Shown: positions 11,501 to 21,261, counted from the first letter of the stretch. The stretch: 64,000 bases of DNA from Ianthella basta (GCA_964019415.1 OZ025887.1:3031306-3095305), one strand, 5' to 3'. Notes: a model not told the origin generated them from the letters alone. Translations and numbers: made by a program.

Positions 11501-14500
11501 GCATCATCACTACTCATTTCACTTTCTGTCTCCGTGGTCACTAGGCTGTTGTCAGCAGCAGAATCATCAGGTGCAGAATCAGATGGCAGTATGACTCCTT
11601 GTCTAATTCCCAACTGGTGCCGCTTCTACACATCCAGTCTGCAGTGAACACGTAATTCTCCTTTAGGGCTTCTATCTTACCTGACACTGCACCATTGTAT
11701 GCTGGAAGCCACAATTTGGCCAGTTTTCAGCCACTGTCTGGTATGGTACCTGTCACAAGTTCCTTACACTTTGTTGACATATTCCGTATTATCCTGTTGA
11801 AAGTTTCCTTGAATGTCTGCCCAGGCTGATGCAGATCGACTGTGCCCATTCTATGTACTACCCGCACGGGGGCCGCAAAAGGCTTTGAAGTTACTTGAAT
11901 GACGGAATTACGCAGGGAGGTAAAAAATGTATGTACCTTCGAATGGCATCGCTTCAAGCGCGAATGAAGACGAGATGACACCTGACTAAGGCAACTGAAC
12001 TGAGCAAAGCTCTTGACAAATTCATTGATGGCGTTATTCTGAACGTGCTTGCCTATAATCCTCGACCAGAAAGGCGGCCGAATCAATAGTAGATGAATCG
12101 TCAGTAGAGTAGCATCATAAAACAGAACCATAGAACATAACATGAATAAAAGTACTAGAAGAAAAAAAGCAGTTAACATCGCATGCAAGCTAAACTAAAG
12201 ATCCTCCACCATAGCTATAGTAGTTCTCTCTATCCACACACAGCATGACTTGTCTTGGCTTTTCGGCATAGTTCGTCAATGGCCGTTCTCATTTATTTAT
12301 CAGCCAGTACTTGGGTCTCAAAATGCTGTAGAGGGAAATGCTGCATACAAGTGGAGAAAATAGCTTTCACACTGTGGACTGGCTGTCTTCCCGATCACTC
12401 CACGGCAATTTGATCTGCACCTCTAGTGGACGTTGAACAGCTTCCCAGCTAAGCGAGCAGCCATGTTCCTTCTGGACTTGCACCAAAAAATGGCCGAGCT
12501 CACAACATCTGGCGCACAACATAGCCCCCCTGCGTGTCAGTTCCTACGACGTTGCTTCTAGAGACATCCCAAAGAGCAGAGGACTCCACAGTCGCTGCGG
12601 TCAGTGTACTCATCGCTGGAGGCGGTATGGTAGCAGGAGATGGAGGCGGTATGGTAGCAGGAGATGGAGGCGGTACGGTAGCAGGAGATGGAGGCGGTAT
12701 GATAGCAGGAGATGGAGGCGGTATGATAGCAGGACATGGAGGCGGTATGGTAGCAGGACATGGAGGCGGTATGGTAGCAGGAGATGGAGGCGGTATGGTA
12801 GTAGGAGATGGAGGAGGTAAGGTAGCAGGATGAGGCGGTATGGTAGCAGGAGATGGAGGCGGTATGGTAGCAGGAGATGGAGGCGATATGGTAGCAGGAG
12901 ATGGAGGCGGTCAGGTAGCAGGAGATGGAGGCGGTATGGTAGCAGGAGATGGAGGCGGTATGGTAGCAGGACATGGAGGCGGTATGGTAGCAGGAGATGG
13001 AGGCGGTATGGTAGTGGGAGATGGAGGAGGTAAGGTAGCAGGATGAGGCAGTATGGTAGCAGGAGATGGAGGCGGTATGGTAGCAGGAGATGGAAGCGGT
13101 ATGGTAGCAGGAGATGGAGGCGGTATGGTAGCAGGAGATGGAGGCAGTATGGTAGCAGGAGATGGAGGAGGTAAGGCAGCAGGATGAGGCGGTATGGTAG
13201 CAGGAGATGGAGGCGATATGGTAGCAGGAGATGGAGGAGGTAAGGTAGCAGGATGAGGTGGTAGGGGAGCAGGAAGCAGTTGGGTAACAGGAGGAGGCGG
13301 TAGGGGAGCAGGAGGAGGCGGTAGGGGAGCAGGAGGAGGCGGTAGGGGAGAACTTCGCTCAGCAGGGCTGTCATCTTGTCCTCCATAGCCTGAAAGTGAC
13401 ACAGTAGGTGAGCTTCTAGCCCTGAGACTGCGTCCGTGAGGTCCTCAAAAACTTCTGGTCCTGCCGATCTGCACTGGGAGTAGGTTGTGGGGTTGGCGTA
13501 CAAGGAGCTGCAGCTGCCAATTCAAAAGTAAACGGCTCTTCTTCGGTAGCAGATGCTCTGGGTGTTGCTGGGGCTGGGGGAGTGCTGCTGATGCTTAGCA
13601 CTTCTGCATTGTATAACTTCTTTGTCTTTCCCCAAGCAACCTTCACTTTCTCGCCCATGGCAACCGTCCCTTCCTTGACAGTAGACTTCTTGACCGACAA
13701 AGTTGTTCTTAGACTGTCCATCCGACCACCGCACAAGTATCTTGTCCATGACTGTCTCCGTATCGCACTGTCACTGAAAACTCGCAAACCAAAGAATAAT
13801 TGAATCTCGTAATAAGACTGGTGCGTATATATGCACCTTCGCGCGAGGTGCGAGTTATCACTGTGAAGCCTTCGGCCAATCAGAAACCGTTTGATATTAA
13901 TATGATATCTACACTGCGGTCCGCCCGTAGGATGCAATCTAATTGGCCGAAATCTTCATGAATGTATCCTAATGAAAGAATACATAAGCAACAGCTTGGT
14001 AAACAGATTCATCTACTTTGGTTTGACCAGTGACTATGCCTGCCTTGAACGACTATCAACGGAGAAGAATAATTAGCTTATGGACTCAATCTAAGAGGAA
14101 AACGACTTTTACGGAGCTCGAGAAATGCCTGAGCACTGAGGGCATAAAGACTACTCGCCAGACCATCAAGGCCACGATCGTCAGATGGCAGTAGACAGGG
14201 AGTGTGATGAACTGCCCAAGGAGTGGACTGCCACTGAAGGTGCCAGAAGCACATTATGAATGTATTGATGATGCCATGGTGGAGAACGATGAGTTAACAG
14301 CAACTGATCTAAAGGACATCCTGGTCAAAAGATTCGGTTCAGACAAAGTGCAGTACAGTATCAGAACTATTGCGAGGCTGAGGAATGAGCTTGGCTGGAC
14401 CTTTGCTACAGTCAAGTACTGCCAGGCGATTCGGGATGCTAACAAGGTGAAGAGACTGGACAGGTGCAGCAAAAGAATGGAGGAGAAGGAAGCTTTTGAC

Positions 14501-16484
14501 GATGTGATATTCACTGATGAATCGACTGTCCAACTTGAGTGCCACAGGAGGAGGTGTTTCAGAAAACGAAAGACCCCCAGAAAGCTGAAATACAAGCACA
14601 AGCATCCCCTCAAACTCCATATGTGGGGTGGAATTTCAAAGCGTGGAGCCACACAACTGGTCATCTTTGATGGGATCATGAACGCGACCAGGTATGGAGA
14701 CATACTAAAAGCCTCCCTTGTGCCACTCATCCGGAAGCCCTACCCTGAAGGTCCTCGCCTCTACCAGGACAATGATCCCAAGCATACCAGTAAATACATT
14801 CAGCAGTTCTTTCAAATGAACAGAATCAACTGGTGGAGGAGTCCGGTGAAAAGTCCCGACCTGAACCTTATTGAAAAGGTGTGGGGTTCGATGAAGACGT
14901 ACCTGAGGGACAAGCACAAGCCAAGGAACCTGGAGCAACTGAAGAAAGGGATAAGAGCCTATTGGAAAAGGCTCACCCCTGAAGTGTGCACAAGATATAC
15001 TGACCATTTGCAGAGGGTGATGCCCGTTGTTGTGAAAGAACAGGGAGCGCCTTCAGGACATTGAACAGTTTATCTTTACTTCTGTGCGCTGTTGTATGCT
15101 TTCAATTCATAAATTAATATTGCTTCTTGACCTTTTGCTATGTTAAATAAACATTGCAGTGAAGTTTGCGTGTCACCTAGGGGTAGGGCGGGGCTAATTT
15201 CGCTGAGCTGTCTAAATAAACATTGTGGTTATCACACCTAATACGCTCTACAGCGCCTGCGCGGAATATGAGATCTACTGCGCAGAAGTTCACGCGAAGC
15301 CTTCGATCGGTCTACGGTCGAATGAAGGAATTCCACATTCTATTGCGCTGCATTCTCCGGAATGTCTACTCGGCAAGTCTGCAATAAAAAGTAAGTAACT
15401 TGTGACAGGTACCGTAGATGGTACTGTTCCACACTACACCTTGCAGCTGACTTTGGATCATTTCTTTGTTCCATATTCGGTCCGATTGCATTTCGTATCC
15501 GGTTCTGCAGATACTCTGGTGGTGTTGATGTATTCATAAACAACATGGTTGTGACATCAATACAAGAATATAAATTATTAGGGGCAGGTTCGGCATTTGG
15601 CATACCAATTTGATAGGTGATTTCAATACATAGCCAATCCCTGAGACAGTGGGCATACAGAGATATGGTCTCCATGCACACTTCCTTTGGAGACTTTCCA
15701 CAGCAGTTAAGAAAATATGGACACCTTCTTAGGTGACAAATATGATGGAGCGACAGCGACAACAGGGGGGTTCATTTGGTTCGGACAAACCCCCCTCCAG
15801 GATTTGTGGTGCATATAATTTAGTACCTAAACCGTTTGTAGTAGTCCAAGTCCTCATTTAGGGCCAGAAGCAGTGTTTTTGACGTTTCCTCGCTCCTTTT
15901 CAGCAATTCCAGTAAGCAAGTATGCATTTTCATACCGTCTTCCATTTTGTTATGACTTCACTGGCAAGAAAAACTTTTCTGAGCCATTTTTTTGCCTGAA
16001 TGTAACCCCCATTTTCAGAGGTCTGTGTATGGCCCTGCCAGGTGACACCAATTTCACACCAGGCAAACAAAGCAAACAACAAAATTGCAACACAAGTAAC
16101 ATGCATGCAAAACTATTAGCGCATTATGTACACCATACAACATGCCACATTCACATCATGATATAAAATGTTGTGATAGATGATATGAGAATCCCCGTAT
16201 TATGGTGGCCTAAAGCGAACCTTCCTGTAGAGCACATTTGTCAAAAAGCTGAAGGCATGTATGACATTGCTGCAAGAAGCAAATTCACAAAGTGGCAAAA
16301 ACAATTACCACAAACATACTCTGACTAAAACATTCAGAAATATGACAAACATACCCAGACCAAAACACATCGGCAAGCTTCAAGAATGCTGTGTTGATTA
16401 AGACAGGAAAAGGAAACTGGTTGATGAGGTTAGGAAACTTCATAATAGCTTCACACTGTTCGCCAACATTGTTTGAACGGAGCC
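5418..16484 (-). CDS. INTS7: Integrator complex subunit 7, N-terminal exons (gene overview)
   Basis: Six exons on the minus strand (16484-16355, 10908-10762, 5904-5851, 5773-5699, 5608-5562, 5500-5418) join with consistent phases and GT-AG introns to give a protein colinear with animal INTS7 from its GLRS...GEQCEAI motif to the KLKLLPVLEHL region. INTS7 is an alpha-helical repeat subunit of the nuclear Integrator complex, which cleaves nascent snRNAs and attenuates RNA polymerase II transcription. The segment corresponds to about residues 30-210 of the ~960-residue human protein. The start exon was not identified. An ATG-containing piece ending at 17799 has a compatible phase but no convincing similarity. 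Exons after 5418 were not found down to position 1, so they lie outside the window or were lost. No stops or frameshifts occur in the six exons, so the gene looks intact. The 5.4-kb second intron holds a minisatellite and a Tc1 element. Confidence 0.9.
5562..5608 (-). CDS. INTS7: INTS7 exon E
   Basis: A 47-nt micro-exon with donor GTAAGT. Encodes NFAAGVCDKVVAMTQ, aligned to the FAVGICNKI-type block. Phase 2 in and phase 1 out, both matching neighbours. Confidence 0.88.
5699..5773 (-). CDS. INTS7: INTS7 exon D
   Basis: 75 nt, acceptor GTGTATAG, donor GTTTGC (weak). Encodes GLDSHHQQEQEAAITATVALC..., matching the SLDSHDxxEVEAA motif of INTS7. Phases fit both neighbours. Confidence 0.88.
5851..5904 (-). 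CDS. INTS7: INTS7 exon C
   Basis: 54 nt, acceptor TTGTGATAG, donor GTACAT. Encodes AFGSLASLVANQQKVLH, matching the LGSLASII motif. The Arg expected before this block is Ser here because the split codon reads AG|T. Confidence 0.88.
5905..6339. other. INTS7 intron sequence, nothing else recognised
   Basis: Start of the long intron between exons B and C. Contains a short CA-rich patch near 5980-6050 and no coding signal I can identify. Confidence 0.4.
6340..6830 (+). repeat. Repeat B with palindromic MITE (core 6481-6809), copy 1
   Basis: The core 6481-6809 is a long imperfect palindrome: its left arm (CTAGTGTATAAAAATTCC, ...GGAATGGCTGGC) is read back on the right arm (GCCAGCCATTCC... GGAATTTTTATACACTA), folding around 6640. 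The preceding ~140 bp (GTATTAATC..., CCATTTTGT..., GATATAGTCC) are shared with the copy at 18993-19440, so the mobile or duplicated unit is longer than the palindrome. Confidence 0.8.
7080..8510 (+). pseudogene. Gypsy-like gag/protease remnant with SCAN-like gag and integrase leader
   Basis: Highly degraded retroelement. A piece near 7595-7665 reads MPVEELMVLDQFLVRV, which resembles the end of SCAN-like capsid domains (EELxxLEQFL). At 7930-8130 a long clean frame gives ILVDTGFDHTIVLVSRKL and further sequence with a CVHGD motif, typical of a gypsy aspartic protease (catalytic DTG). About 350 bp later (8484-8512) the reading FFYRDGLL appears. The same type of leader ([11 protein letters not shown]) precedes the integrase zinc finger in the element at 51190-52700. 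RT and RNase H are absent between protease and this leader. Truncated on the right by repeat A at 8513. Family assignment rests on short motifs. Confidence 0.55.
8513..8690 (+). repeat. Repeat A, copy 3 (3' truncated)
   Basis: Starts at AAAGACAACGTTCAG, lacks the GGTCTATG head, and stops after ATACCGATGTGGGCGAGCTCTA, where a pogo MITE fragment takes over. Confidence 0.75.
8691..8831 (+). mobile_element. pogo-type MITE fragment (right end)
   Basis: Contains repeated GTGTCCGCA blocks and ends GGTGGGGTTCCACTG followed by TA, matching the right end of the complete element at 29289-29949. The left end is missing. Confidence 0.7.
8957..9172 (+). repeat. Exact tandem duplication, 2 x 108 bp
   Basis: 8957-9064 and 9065-9172 are identical base for base (start GTGGAGTTGACAG, end CACACAGATGTTC). 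108 is a multiple of three, so the frame stays open through both copies, but I recognise no protein in any frame. The absence of differences points to a recent duplication. Confidence 0.95.
9260..9827 (+). mobile_element. Non-autonomous Helitron-like element, 3' end at 9827
   Basis: The sequence at 9800-9816 (CCCACCC GAA GGGCGGG) forms a 7-bp stem with one mismatch. It is followed 7 nt later by CTAG (9824-9827) and then T, the arrangement that ends Helitrons (subterminal hairpin, CTRR, inserted before T). The body holds 'CACCAAACTTGG'-like phrases common in such elements. The 5' end is not defined; 9260 is a guess. Confidence 0.5.
9932..10498. mobile_element. Foldback MITE with AACCC(C)TTTCACA termini
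   Basis: Left end AACCCTTTCACATGG and right end TGTGTGAAAGGGGT are inverted. Inside, GGATTGAATCCGGGTTCGACACGGATT on the left mirrors runs of GGGTTCGACCCGGATT on the right. No clear target duplication was found. A related terminus (CCCCTTTCACATGAGCC) occurs alone near 53382. A short ATG frame near 10050 (MADNHHVFDS...) may be a leftover of an ancestral coding region. Confidence 0.65.
10762..10908 (-). CDS. INTS7: INTS7 exon B
   Basis: 147 nt with acceptor CTTTCTTTGTAG and donor GTCAGT. Encodes PNILREYVVQVTEQSKGHL and then a VEEVFRRI...SNDPMARALTL segment, colinear with the RxxVLKVTQQS...DEF..RIFSVIHSNDPVARAITL block of animal INTS7. One nucleotide completes the Gly codon from exon A; it ends AG and joins exon C. 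Confidence 0.92.
10909..12533. other. INTS7 intron with unassigned minus-strand open frames
   Basis: A minus-strand frame at 12188-11727 (153 codons) starts with a hydrophobic stretch (MHAMLTAFFLLVLLFMLCSMVLF) and continues with a basic region. Shorter minus-strand frames around 11650-11450 are Ser/Asp/Glu rich. No family is recognised. They could be relics of a minus-strand gene that also includes the 13370-13760 piece. Low certainty. Confidence 0.25.
12617..13257. repeat. 24-bp minisatellite with higher-order structure
   Basis: About 26 tandem copies of GGAGGCGGTATGGTAGCAGGAGAT with point variants (GACAT, TAGTAGG, AGTATGG). At 12833, 13046, 13187 and 13256 a 21-bp variant unit (AAGGTAGCAGGATGA) interrupts. 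The first two interruptions are 213 bp apart (8 x 24 + 21) and share flanking variants, showing a higher-order duplication. Unit lengths are multiples of three, so long repetitive frames are open in most readings; I treat these as by-products. Confidence 0.97.
13262..13355. repeat. Diverged G-rich extension of the minisatellite
   Basis: Units of the form GGAGGCGGTAGGGGAGCAG replace the 24-bp unit. The G-runs could form a quadruplex on the plus strand (inference). Confidence 0.8.
13370..13760 (-). pseudogene. Unassigned protein remnant with W-S-D-G domain
   Basis: On the minus strand, MDKILVRWSDG is followed after a frame change by LRTTLSVKKSTVKEGTV, VAMGEKVKVAWGKTKKLYNAEVL and a Pro/Ala/Thr linker, then in a third frame EVFEDLTDAVSGLEAHLL and more, likely a short coiled coil, running into the minisatellite. 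The first part looks like a small beta-barrel (Tudor/SH3-like: V-R-W-S-D-G ... V-K-V-x-W ... Y-x-A-E-V-L), a reading by pattern only. Two frame changes suggest a pseudogene or unrecognised introns. It lies within an INTS7 intron on the same strand, so it would be nested or derived from a mobile or retrotransposed gene. Confidence 0.35.
14036..15064 (+). pseudogene. Tc1-like DD34E transposase with one in-frame nonsense codon
   Basis: From ATG 14036 one frame runs to the stop at 15062-15064 (342 codons, the usual Tc1 transposase length) with a single TAG at 14192-14194 (codon 53). The N-terminal 52 residues form the first helix-turn-helix (YQRRRIISLW...TELEKCLST). After the stop come the second HTH with the PRSGLP hook and the catalytic core: FTDEST (first Asp), QDNDPKH (second Asp) and PDLNLIEKVW (Glu). 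Exactly 34 residues separate the second Asp and the Glu, as in Tc1. A 286-codon frame from GTG 14204 would lack the first HTH. Apart from the TAG it is intact, so inactivation looks recent. Terminal inverted repeats were not recognised. It sits in the INTS7 intron, opposite in orientation. Confidence 0.93.
15340..15762 (-). CDS. Unrecognised 140-codon open frame
   Basis: Uninterrupted minus-strand frame, Cys-rich in its first half (CGKSPKEVCMETISLYAHCLR) and ending QTCRVDIPENAAQ. No domain is recognised and no splice or promoter evidence is visible. It lies about 280 bp beyond the Tc1 transposase and converges on it. It could be a single-exon gene, a fragment of a mobile element, or chance. 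Confidence 0.25.
   Translation of the reverse strand: MSLSLHHICHLRRCPYFLNCCGKSPKEVCMETISLYAHCLRDWLCIEITYQIGMPNAEPAPNNLYSCIDVTTMLFMNTSTPPEYLQNRIRNAIGPNMEQRNDPKSAARCSVEQYHLRYLSQVTYFLLQTCRVDIPENAAQ
16355..16484 (-). CDS. INTS7: INTS7 exon A (first found)
   Basis: 130 nt with acceptor CCTTTTCAG and donor GTATGT. Encodes (G)LRSNNVGEQCEAIMKFP, then LINQFPFPVLINTAFLKLADVF. This block (GLRSxxxGEQCEA...FP...YPFPILINSAFLKLADVF) is the signature of the INTS7 N-terminus. Phase 1 in, phase 2 out; the out phase fits exon B exactly. Confidence 0.93.
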
Positions 16485-16754
16485 CTGAAAAGGAAGGAAA
16501 AATTACATAGTACCATGTCTTTCTCCTATCTATAAAACAAACAAGAACCTCATTTGCACCAAAACCATATTGGGTGATTACCCCAAATTCCAAGTACTTG
16601 TGCCCATTGTTCACTTTTCCTTCAGAGTACTATACTCATACTCATGCATCTAGATGCACAAGTGAACTTAAAGCATTTAACACATGTGGCACATGTAGGC
16701 TGCACAGCATGCATCTTTTATCCTACAAACACACTATGTGAGAAAATACATATC

Positions 16755-17005
16755 TATCTTCAGGGGCTACCACAGTCAAAGACGCAGCACTTGTACATTG
16801 GCATGGCAGCTTGCTATGTGCAGGCTGCTTGTGTGTTGATGTCGCATCCTGCTCCAATATGCACCAATGCTGGTACCCAGTCTTCCCACTGATCCCCAGC
16901 AACTTGCACTGGCTGTGTGTTTCCTTACACCAACTAGTGCAAATACATGCTACTTGCAATTGTGATTTCATTAGCATCTGCAACTTGTGCTGCTGCTGGT
17001 TTTCT
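16755..17005 (+). repeat. Diverged half-copy of the 54.3-kb palindrome family
   Basis: Contains GCATCCTGCTCCAA, CAACTTGCACTGGCTG, GTTTCCTTACACCAACTAGTGC and related phrases in the same order as the right arm of the palindrome at 54291-54930. Confidence 0.45.
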
Positions 17006-17074
17006 ACCAACTACAAACACAACTGTTATACTTACATGAATAAGCTAAGCACCCACCACTGCTATGCAAACAAA

Positions 17075-17300
17075 AGACAAAGTTGTGAAACTACACATTG
17101 TACAAACGAAGGGGAAGGGAAAATGGCAGTGGACCACACTTCCAATTCCATAGCCGACCCTTCAGCAGTTGAACCACTGGTTACTGCCAACAGCCATTGA
17201 TCCATTCTCTCCTTAAGCACCTATGTAGACGGGCTCTACCCAAAGCCTCCTTTCAAAACTCCCACACCTGGCACTGACTATCAGTGGCATCACGAATTTG
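17075..17300 (+). repeat. Repeat A, copy 4 (diverged)
   Basis: Recognisable by AAATGGCAGTGGACC, AGCCGACCCTTCAGCAG, CAACAGCCATTGATCCATTCT and CACCTGGCACTGACTATCAG. More diverged than the other copies and missing the central TATATAC block. Confidence 0.7.
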
Positions 17301-18199
17301 CATTTCAACTGAATACAAGTAAGGCTGCTGACACTCGGTCACATTCCAGAGTACCAGCTCTCTAGTGCTTGGTAAGCCCTTCTGTCTGCTATGAGTGCAA
17401 AGGTAATCATTATGTACTGTGAGGAAGCTTCCAGCATAGATTGAAATAGCAAATATTAGTATGAAGTTGAAATAGCAAACAATAGTGCGAATAATAAGCT
17501 AATAGATTGGGTGACTTTGTACTACTGAATTTCACCCCCTTTCTTCACCACATCACAACATGAAAGGAACACCCTTGCACTTGGTTAATTAATTTTTTCA
17601 TATTCAGCGATGGAGCCTTTTGATTGAGAATGTACCCTTAGATGTGAAGTGTAAAAAGCAGTATAACGGGATATAGACTGCGACAGAAGATCCATTTAGC
17701 ATCAAACTGAGAGCTAGACTACAGTCTAACTATATGTTGCGAGTCCATGTGTTGCTGCATGACATTGCTTTATCTCTTCGCAGAGATAACTTTGGTACCT
17801 TGCAACTTCACGTCTTGTGACATCTTCCCACCAAATGTTTCCCCATCTTGCAAACTGATATGGTTATGAAATATATACCAGTAGTCCTTCAAACATTTCA
17901 AGGGTATATTAGGTGATAAAATGATCCAGTAGTGCATCTTGTTGAATTGAAGCAAAACCCGGGGCCTTATTGCACTATATTAACTTCCGGGCTATGTTCA
18001 TTGTGCAATTCGAAGGCTGGCTGGTGTTCCATATTGAAAATTTGAATTATCCTGTTTGTGCATGACATCAGAATAGCACAATTACTCCTCAAAGCAGAAG
18101 CACCATTTCTGAGGTCGTAATATCTAAGATACATGAATGTGAGCGATATATTCACATCTAAGAATTTGATTTAACGAGTTTTCCCAAAAAACCGTTTGC
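17300..18199. other. No recognisable feature
   Basis: AT-rich non-coding sequence. A minus-strand ATG piece with a possible donor at 17799/17798 was considered as the INTS7 start exon; it is phase-compatible only. Confidence 0.35.
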
Positions 18200-18520
18200 T
18201 TTCCCTTCCTCGATTGTAGGTTGTCAAAGTGGGCTGACACTTCGGTGCAACCTGTGGCACAGCATCGCAGTGCTGGGCAAGTTGGGTGGCAATTTGTTCG
18301 CAGGTGCCCGAGAATAAGGGGGACAAAGGTTCTGCACACTCTTTATATATTACGTGTCGACTCGTTCGTTTCCCCTCCTCGGTTGTGGGCCATTACGGAA
18401 TGAAAACCTTATTGTGCAGCCTACACCACGGTGTCGCAGTGCTGGGCAGGTTTGGTGGCAATTCATCAGATGGCAGCCGAGAAAAACCTGGACAAAAATT
18501 GCGCCTAACTCCAGTCTCAT
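18200..18520 (+). repeat. Imperfect tandem pair, ~180-bp period
   Basis: Two related blocks: TTCCCTTCCTCGATTGTAGG ... GCATCGCAGTGCTGGGCAAG ... GGGGGACAAAG, and TTTCCCCTCCTCGGTTGTGG ... GGTGTCGCAGTGCTGGGCAGG ... CCTGGACAAAA. Function unknown. Confidence 0.6.
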
Positions 18521-18570
18521 CGAGATTTGTTGGAGTGCACACAGTACAAGTAAGGAAGGTAGGAAGGTAG

Positions 18571-18715
18571 GAAGGTGTGTGTCATTAAGGTGTATGACAC
18601 AATGTCATGTTTACCTATTGTGAGTGACAGAGCAGCAACCGAAGGGAGCAAGTATTTCAAGTTGGGGCAGCAGTCCCATGAGTTTTTTTTAGCTCGAAAT
18701 ACTTGTTTCTCTAGA
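18571..18715 (+). repeat. Dispersed repeat F, copy 1
   Basis: AAGGTGTATGACACAATGTC... through GGGGCAGCAGTCCCATGA to CGAAATACTTGTTT is nearly identical to 22765-22895. A weaker match follows the palindrome at 19500-19580. Confidence 0.75.
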
Positions 18716-18992
18716 TGACAAGAGAAAAGGAATGAGTCACTGCAGCATAACGGCAAAATTCCAACAGGCACAGCTATAAATGGGGAAAAAACTAGCTAAC
18801 CCACCATTAGTAGCTGCCATTTGGAATGTATTGACCCTTGTAGAGCATGCACAAGGTGATACGTGTATTAGTAGAAGTAGATCACAGCGTATAGGAGATG
18901 TGCTGGTCAATAATCCTGACAGTAATTGCCAGCACTTCATGGATTGAAAGTTTGATCTTCTAGTGAAGGAACGAGTAGGAAGGTTTTCTTCC

Positions 18993-19440
18993 CCGTGTAT
19001 TAATGCCAATGCCGCCATTTTGTCGCTGCTTGCATACCCATGTTATGGGTTTTAGTCAGTGAGAGTATTAATCTGATAATAATATAGTCCTTTGAATATG
19101 CAAAAGTGTACAAACTAGTGTATAAAAATTCCTTTAAAATTAAAAGGGATTTAGGAATGGCTGGCAAAAAAAGCATAGAAACAAACAAGAGTAACTCAAC
19201 ACCCTAATAAACCACATTTCTGTGAAGTTCACTCTGCATTCCTAATTTCTTTGTAGCTACATGGGACTATATAGCTGCTGGACATTTGGGTACATGCTGC
19301 TACAAGGAAATTAGGAATGCAGAGTGAACTTCACAGAAATGTGGTTTATCAGGGTGTTGAGTTACTCTTGCTTGTTTCTATGCCTTTTCTGCCAGCCATT
19401 CCCAAATCCCTTTAAATTCTAAAGGAATTTTATACACTAG
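18993..19440 (+). repeat. Repeat B with palindromic MITE (core 19115-19440), copy 2
   Basis: Same layout as 6340-6830: a leader (GTATTAATGCCAATGC..., AATATAGTCCTTTG) and a foldback core from CTAGTGTATAAAAATTCC to GGAATTTTATACACTAG. Confidence 0.8.
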
Positions 19441-21260
19441 TAATTACTTCAATTTGCAGTGTCTGTGTATGTGTATGTGTGCATGCATGAATGTATCCAT
19501 GACTGAAGCCTAATGAATACCGTTACAGAGCGGTAACCTAAGGGACAAATTTCGTGTCTGGGGCAGCAGCCATGTAGCTTCTTTAGAATTCATAATAGTC
19601 AGGTTACTTAGTTAAGTGTTTACCCACCACTCTCCATCACTGGCATAGTGTTCCGAATATCAAACCCATGCACACATGCATTAGACTCAAAGCTTGCCCA
19701 AACACTTGCAAAGCACAAACATATCACATGAAACTAATTCTAGACTGTGTGAGAGACACCTGCATACAATGTGGTGTACCAAGGAGGCCCAATGAAGTCA
19801 AACAACATCATCACCAAGGTGAACAAGGGTAATTCAGGAAACAGTTGACGAGAATCATATGTGGTATGCCAACTATTCACCAAACTTCCCAACTTGCACC
19901 ATTGATGGACCAACCTGTCCTCTCAAGACACAGCGTTTCAAGGCAGTTGCTTGGTCAATGACTAAGTGCGCTCCATTTCCTCACCTATGCCGAAACTCCA
20001 TACTTCTCTTTAGTTCCAGAAAATCAACGGATTGTGAGTGTTGGAGGCAGCAGAGGATGTTGCGGGAGATTTGCATATGTCACTGCAAGGCCACGGGAGA
20101 GCCCTACAAGTGACAGTGTCTTCTGCAGAGAATTTCAGTAACAGGGCAGCAGAGAGGCAATGCAGAAGCAGGAAGCAGGAAGTCGACGACAATTGAACAC
20201 TAACCCTGCAATTCCTATGTTAGCACAAAACTACTGTACTGGAGCACTTAGCAGCAGTACATGGTTTCCTTTTCTTCTACACTTGTCGATATGACTGGTA
20301 GTCTGTTCCAAGGATAGATGATGCGCCATACAAAATGGTGGTGGAAACCATCTTGTAGAGAATTTCGTTATCCTGCCAGCTTCATACCAAAAGGTGAGAT
20401 GGTGGTAAGTTAGAAAATCAAAACAAAGTCTGTGTTCATCCTGCAATGCTTGGCCTAAAAGTTTCAAGTTTCTGGAATTACCTGTCTTTGAAAGTACCTT
20501 GAATTACCTTTTAGGGTCTAGCCAAGTAATTTGAAATATGAGGTAACTTGGGAAGTCAGCTTGCATTCAAGAAAGAATGGTGCAAACTGCCTAATAATCC
20601 ATCACAACCAAACCCCAAGATATGATGATTCCATGCATGCAAAATCTTTGGTAGAAGACATTGGTATTACAGAGTTATCTGGAAGTTTACAGAAATTTTC
20701 AGCTTAAGTTATACATTGAAAACTCACAAAAATTCAAAAACTAAACACAAAAAATAGAGCTTAGCTAAACCTGATGTAGCATACACATTATGAAAGGCTT
20801 GGTGCAAAAGAGATCAACTGAAGTGCTCACACTGTCGAGCAGTTTCCAAAGATATACAGGGTTGATCAACATACTTTGTTACATGGAAGCATTTCAACCA
20901 AGGGATGACCTTCAAATCATCACTAAGTTCGAAACTGAGCTTAGGAGATGGAGTGCAAGGGTCTGCAGGCCAGAGGTCGTGTATGATGCACGCTGGATGA
21001 TGTATGACAAGCGCAACCAGGAGCACATAATGAATAAAAATTCATTGTAAAAATTCATTATGCGCTCTTGGCGCAACTCACAGTATCACAAATAATTCAT
21101 TGCTCTGAAGGAAATCCTTGGATTAGGTGTGGTGGTGCCAGTGTTACTCTAGGAACAGCATATACTCATCTTTGACTGCTATTTCAGTGCATTATAGTGA
21201 CTCAATTTCATTTTGGCCATCCCCAATACATGGCATTTCAAATTACCCCACTTGGCCATT
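19441..21260. other. No recognisable gene; short hairpin at 21007-21078
   Basis: Only short frames. At 21007-21078 GCGCAACCAGGAGCACATAATGAAT is read back as ATTCATTATGCGCTCTTGGCGC around a TTTTTACAATG loop, probably a tiny foldback element end. Confidence 0.4.
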
Positions 21261-21261
21261 C

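Noticed and set aside
12534-13503. Gly-, Leu/Tyr- and Pro-rich open frames up to 297 codons
   Set aside because: By-products of minisatellite units whose length is a multiple of three; open in many frames and both strands with no independent coding evidence.
20010-20192. Minus-strand 60-codon frame starting with a signal-peptide-like hydrophobic stretch
   Set aside because: Short, isolated, no splice or family support.
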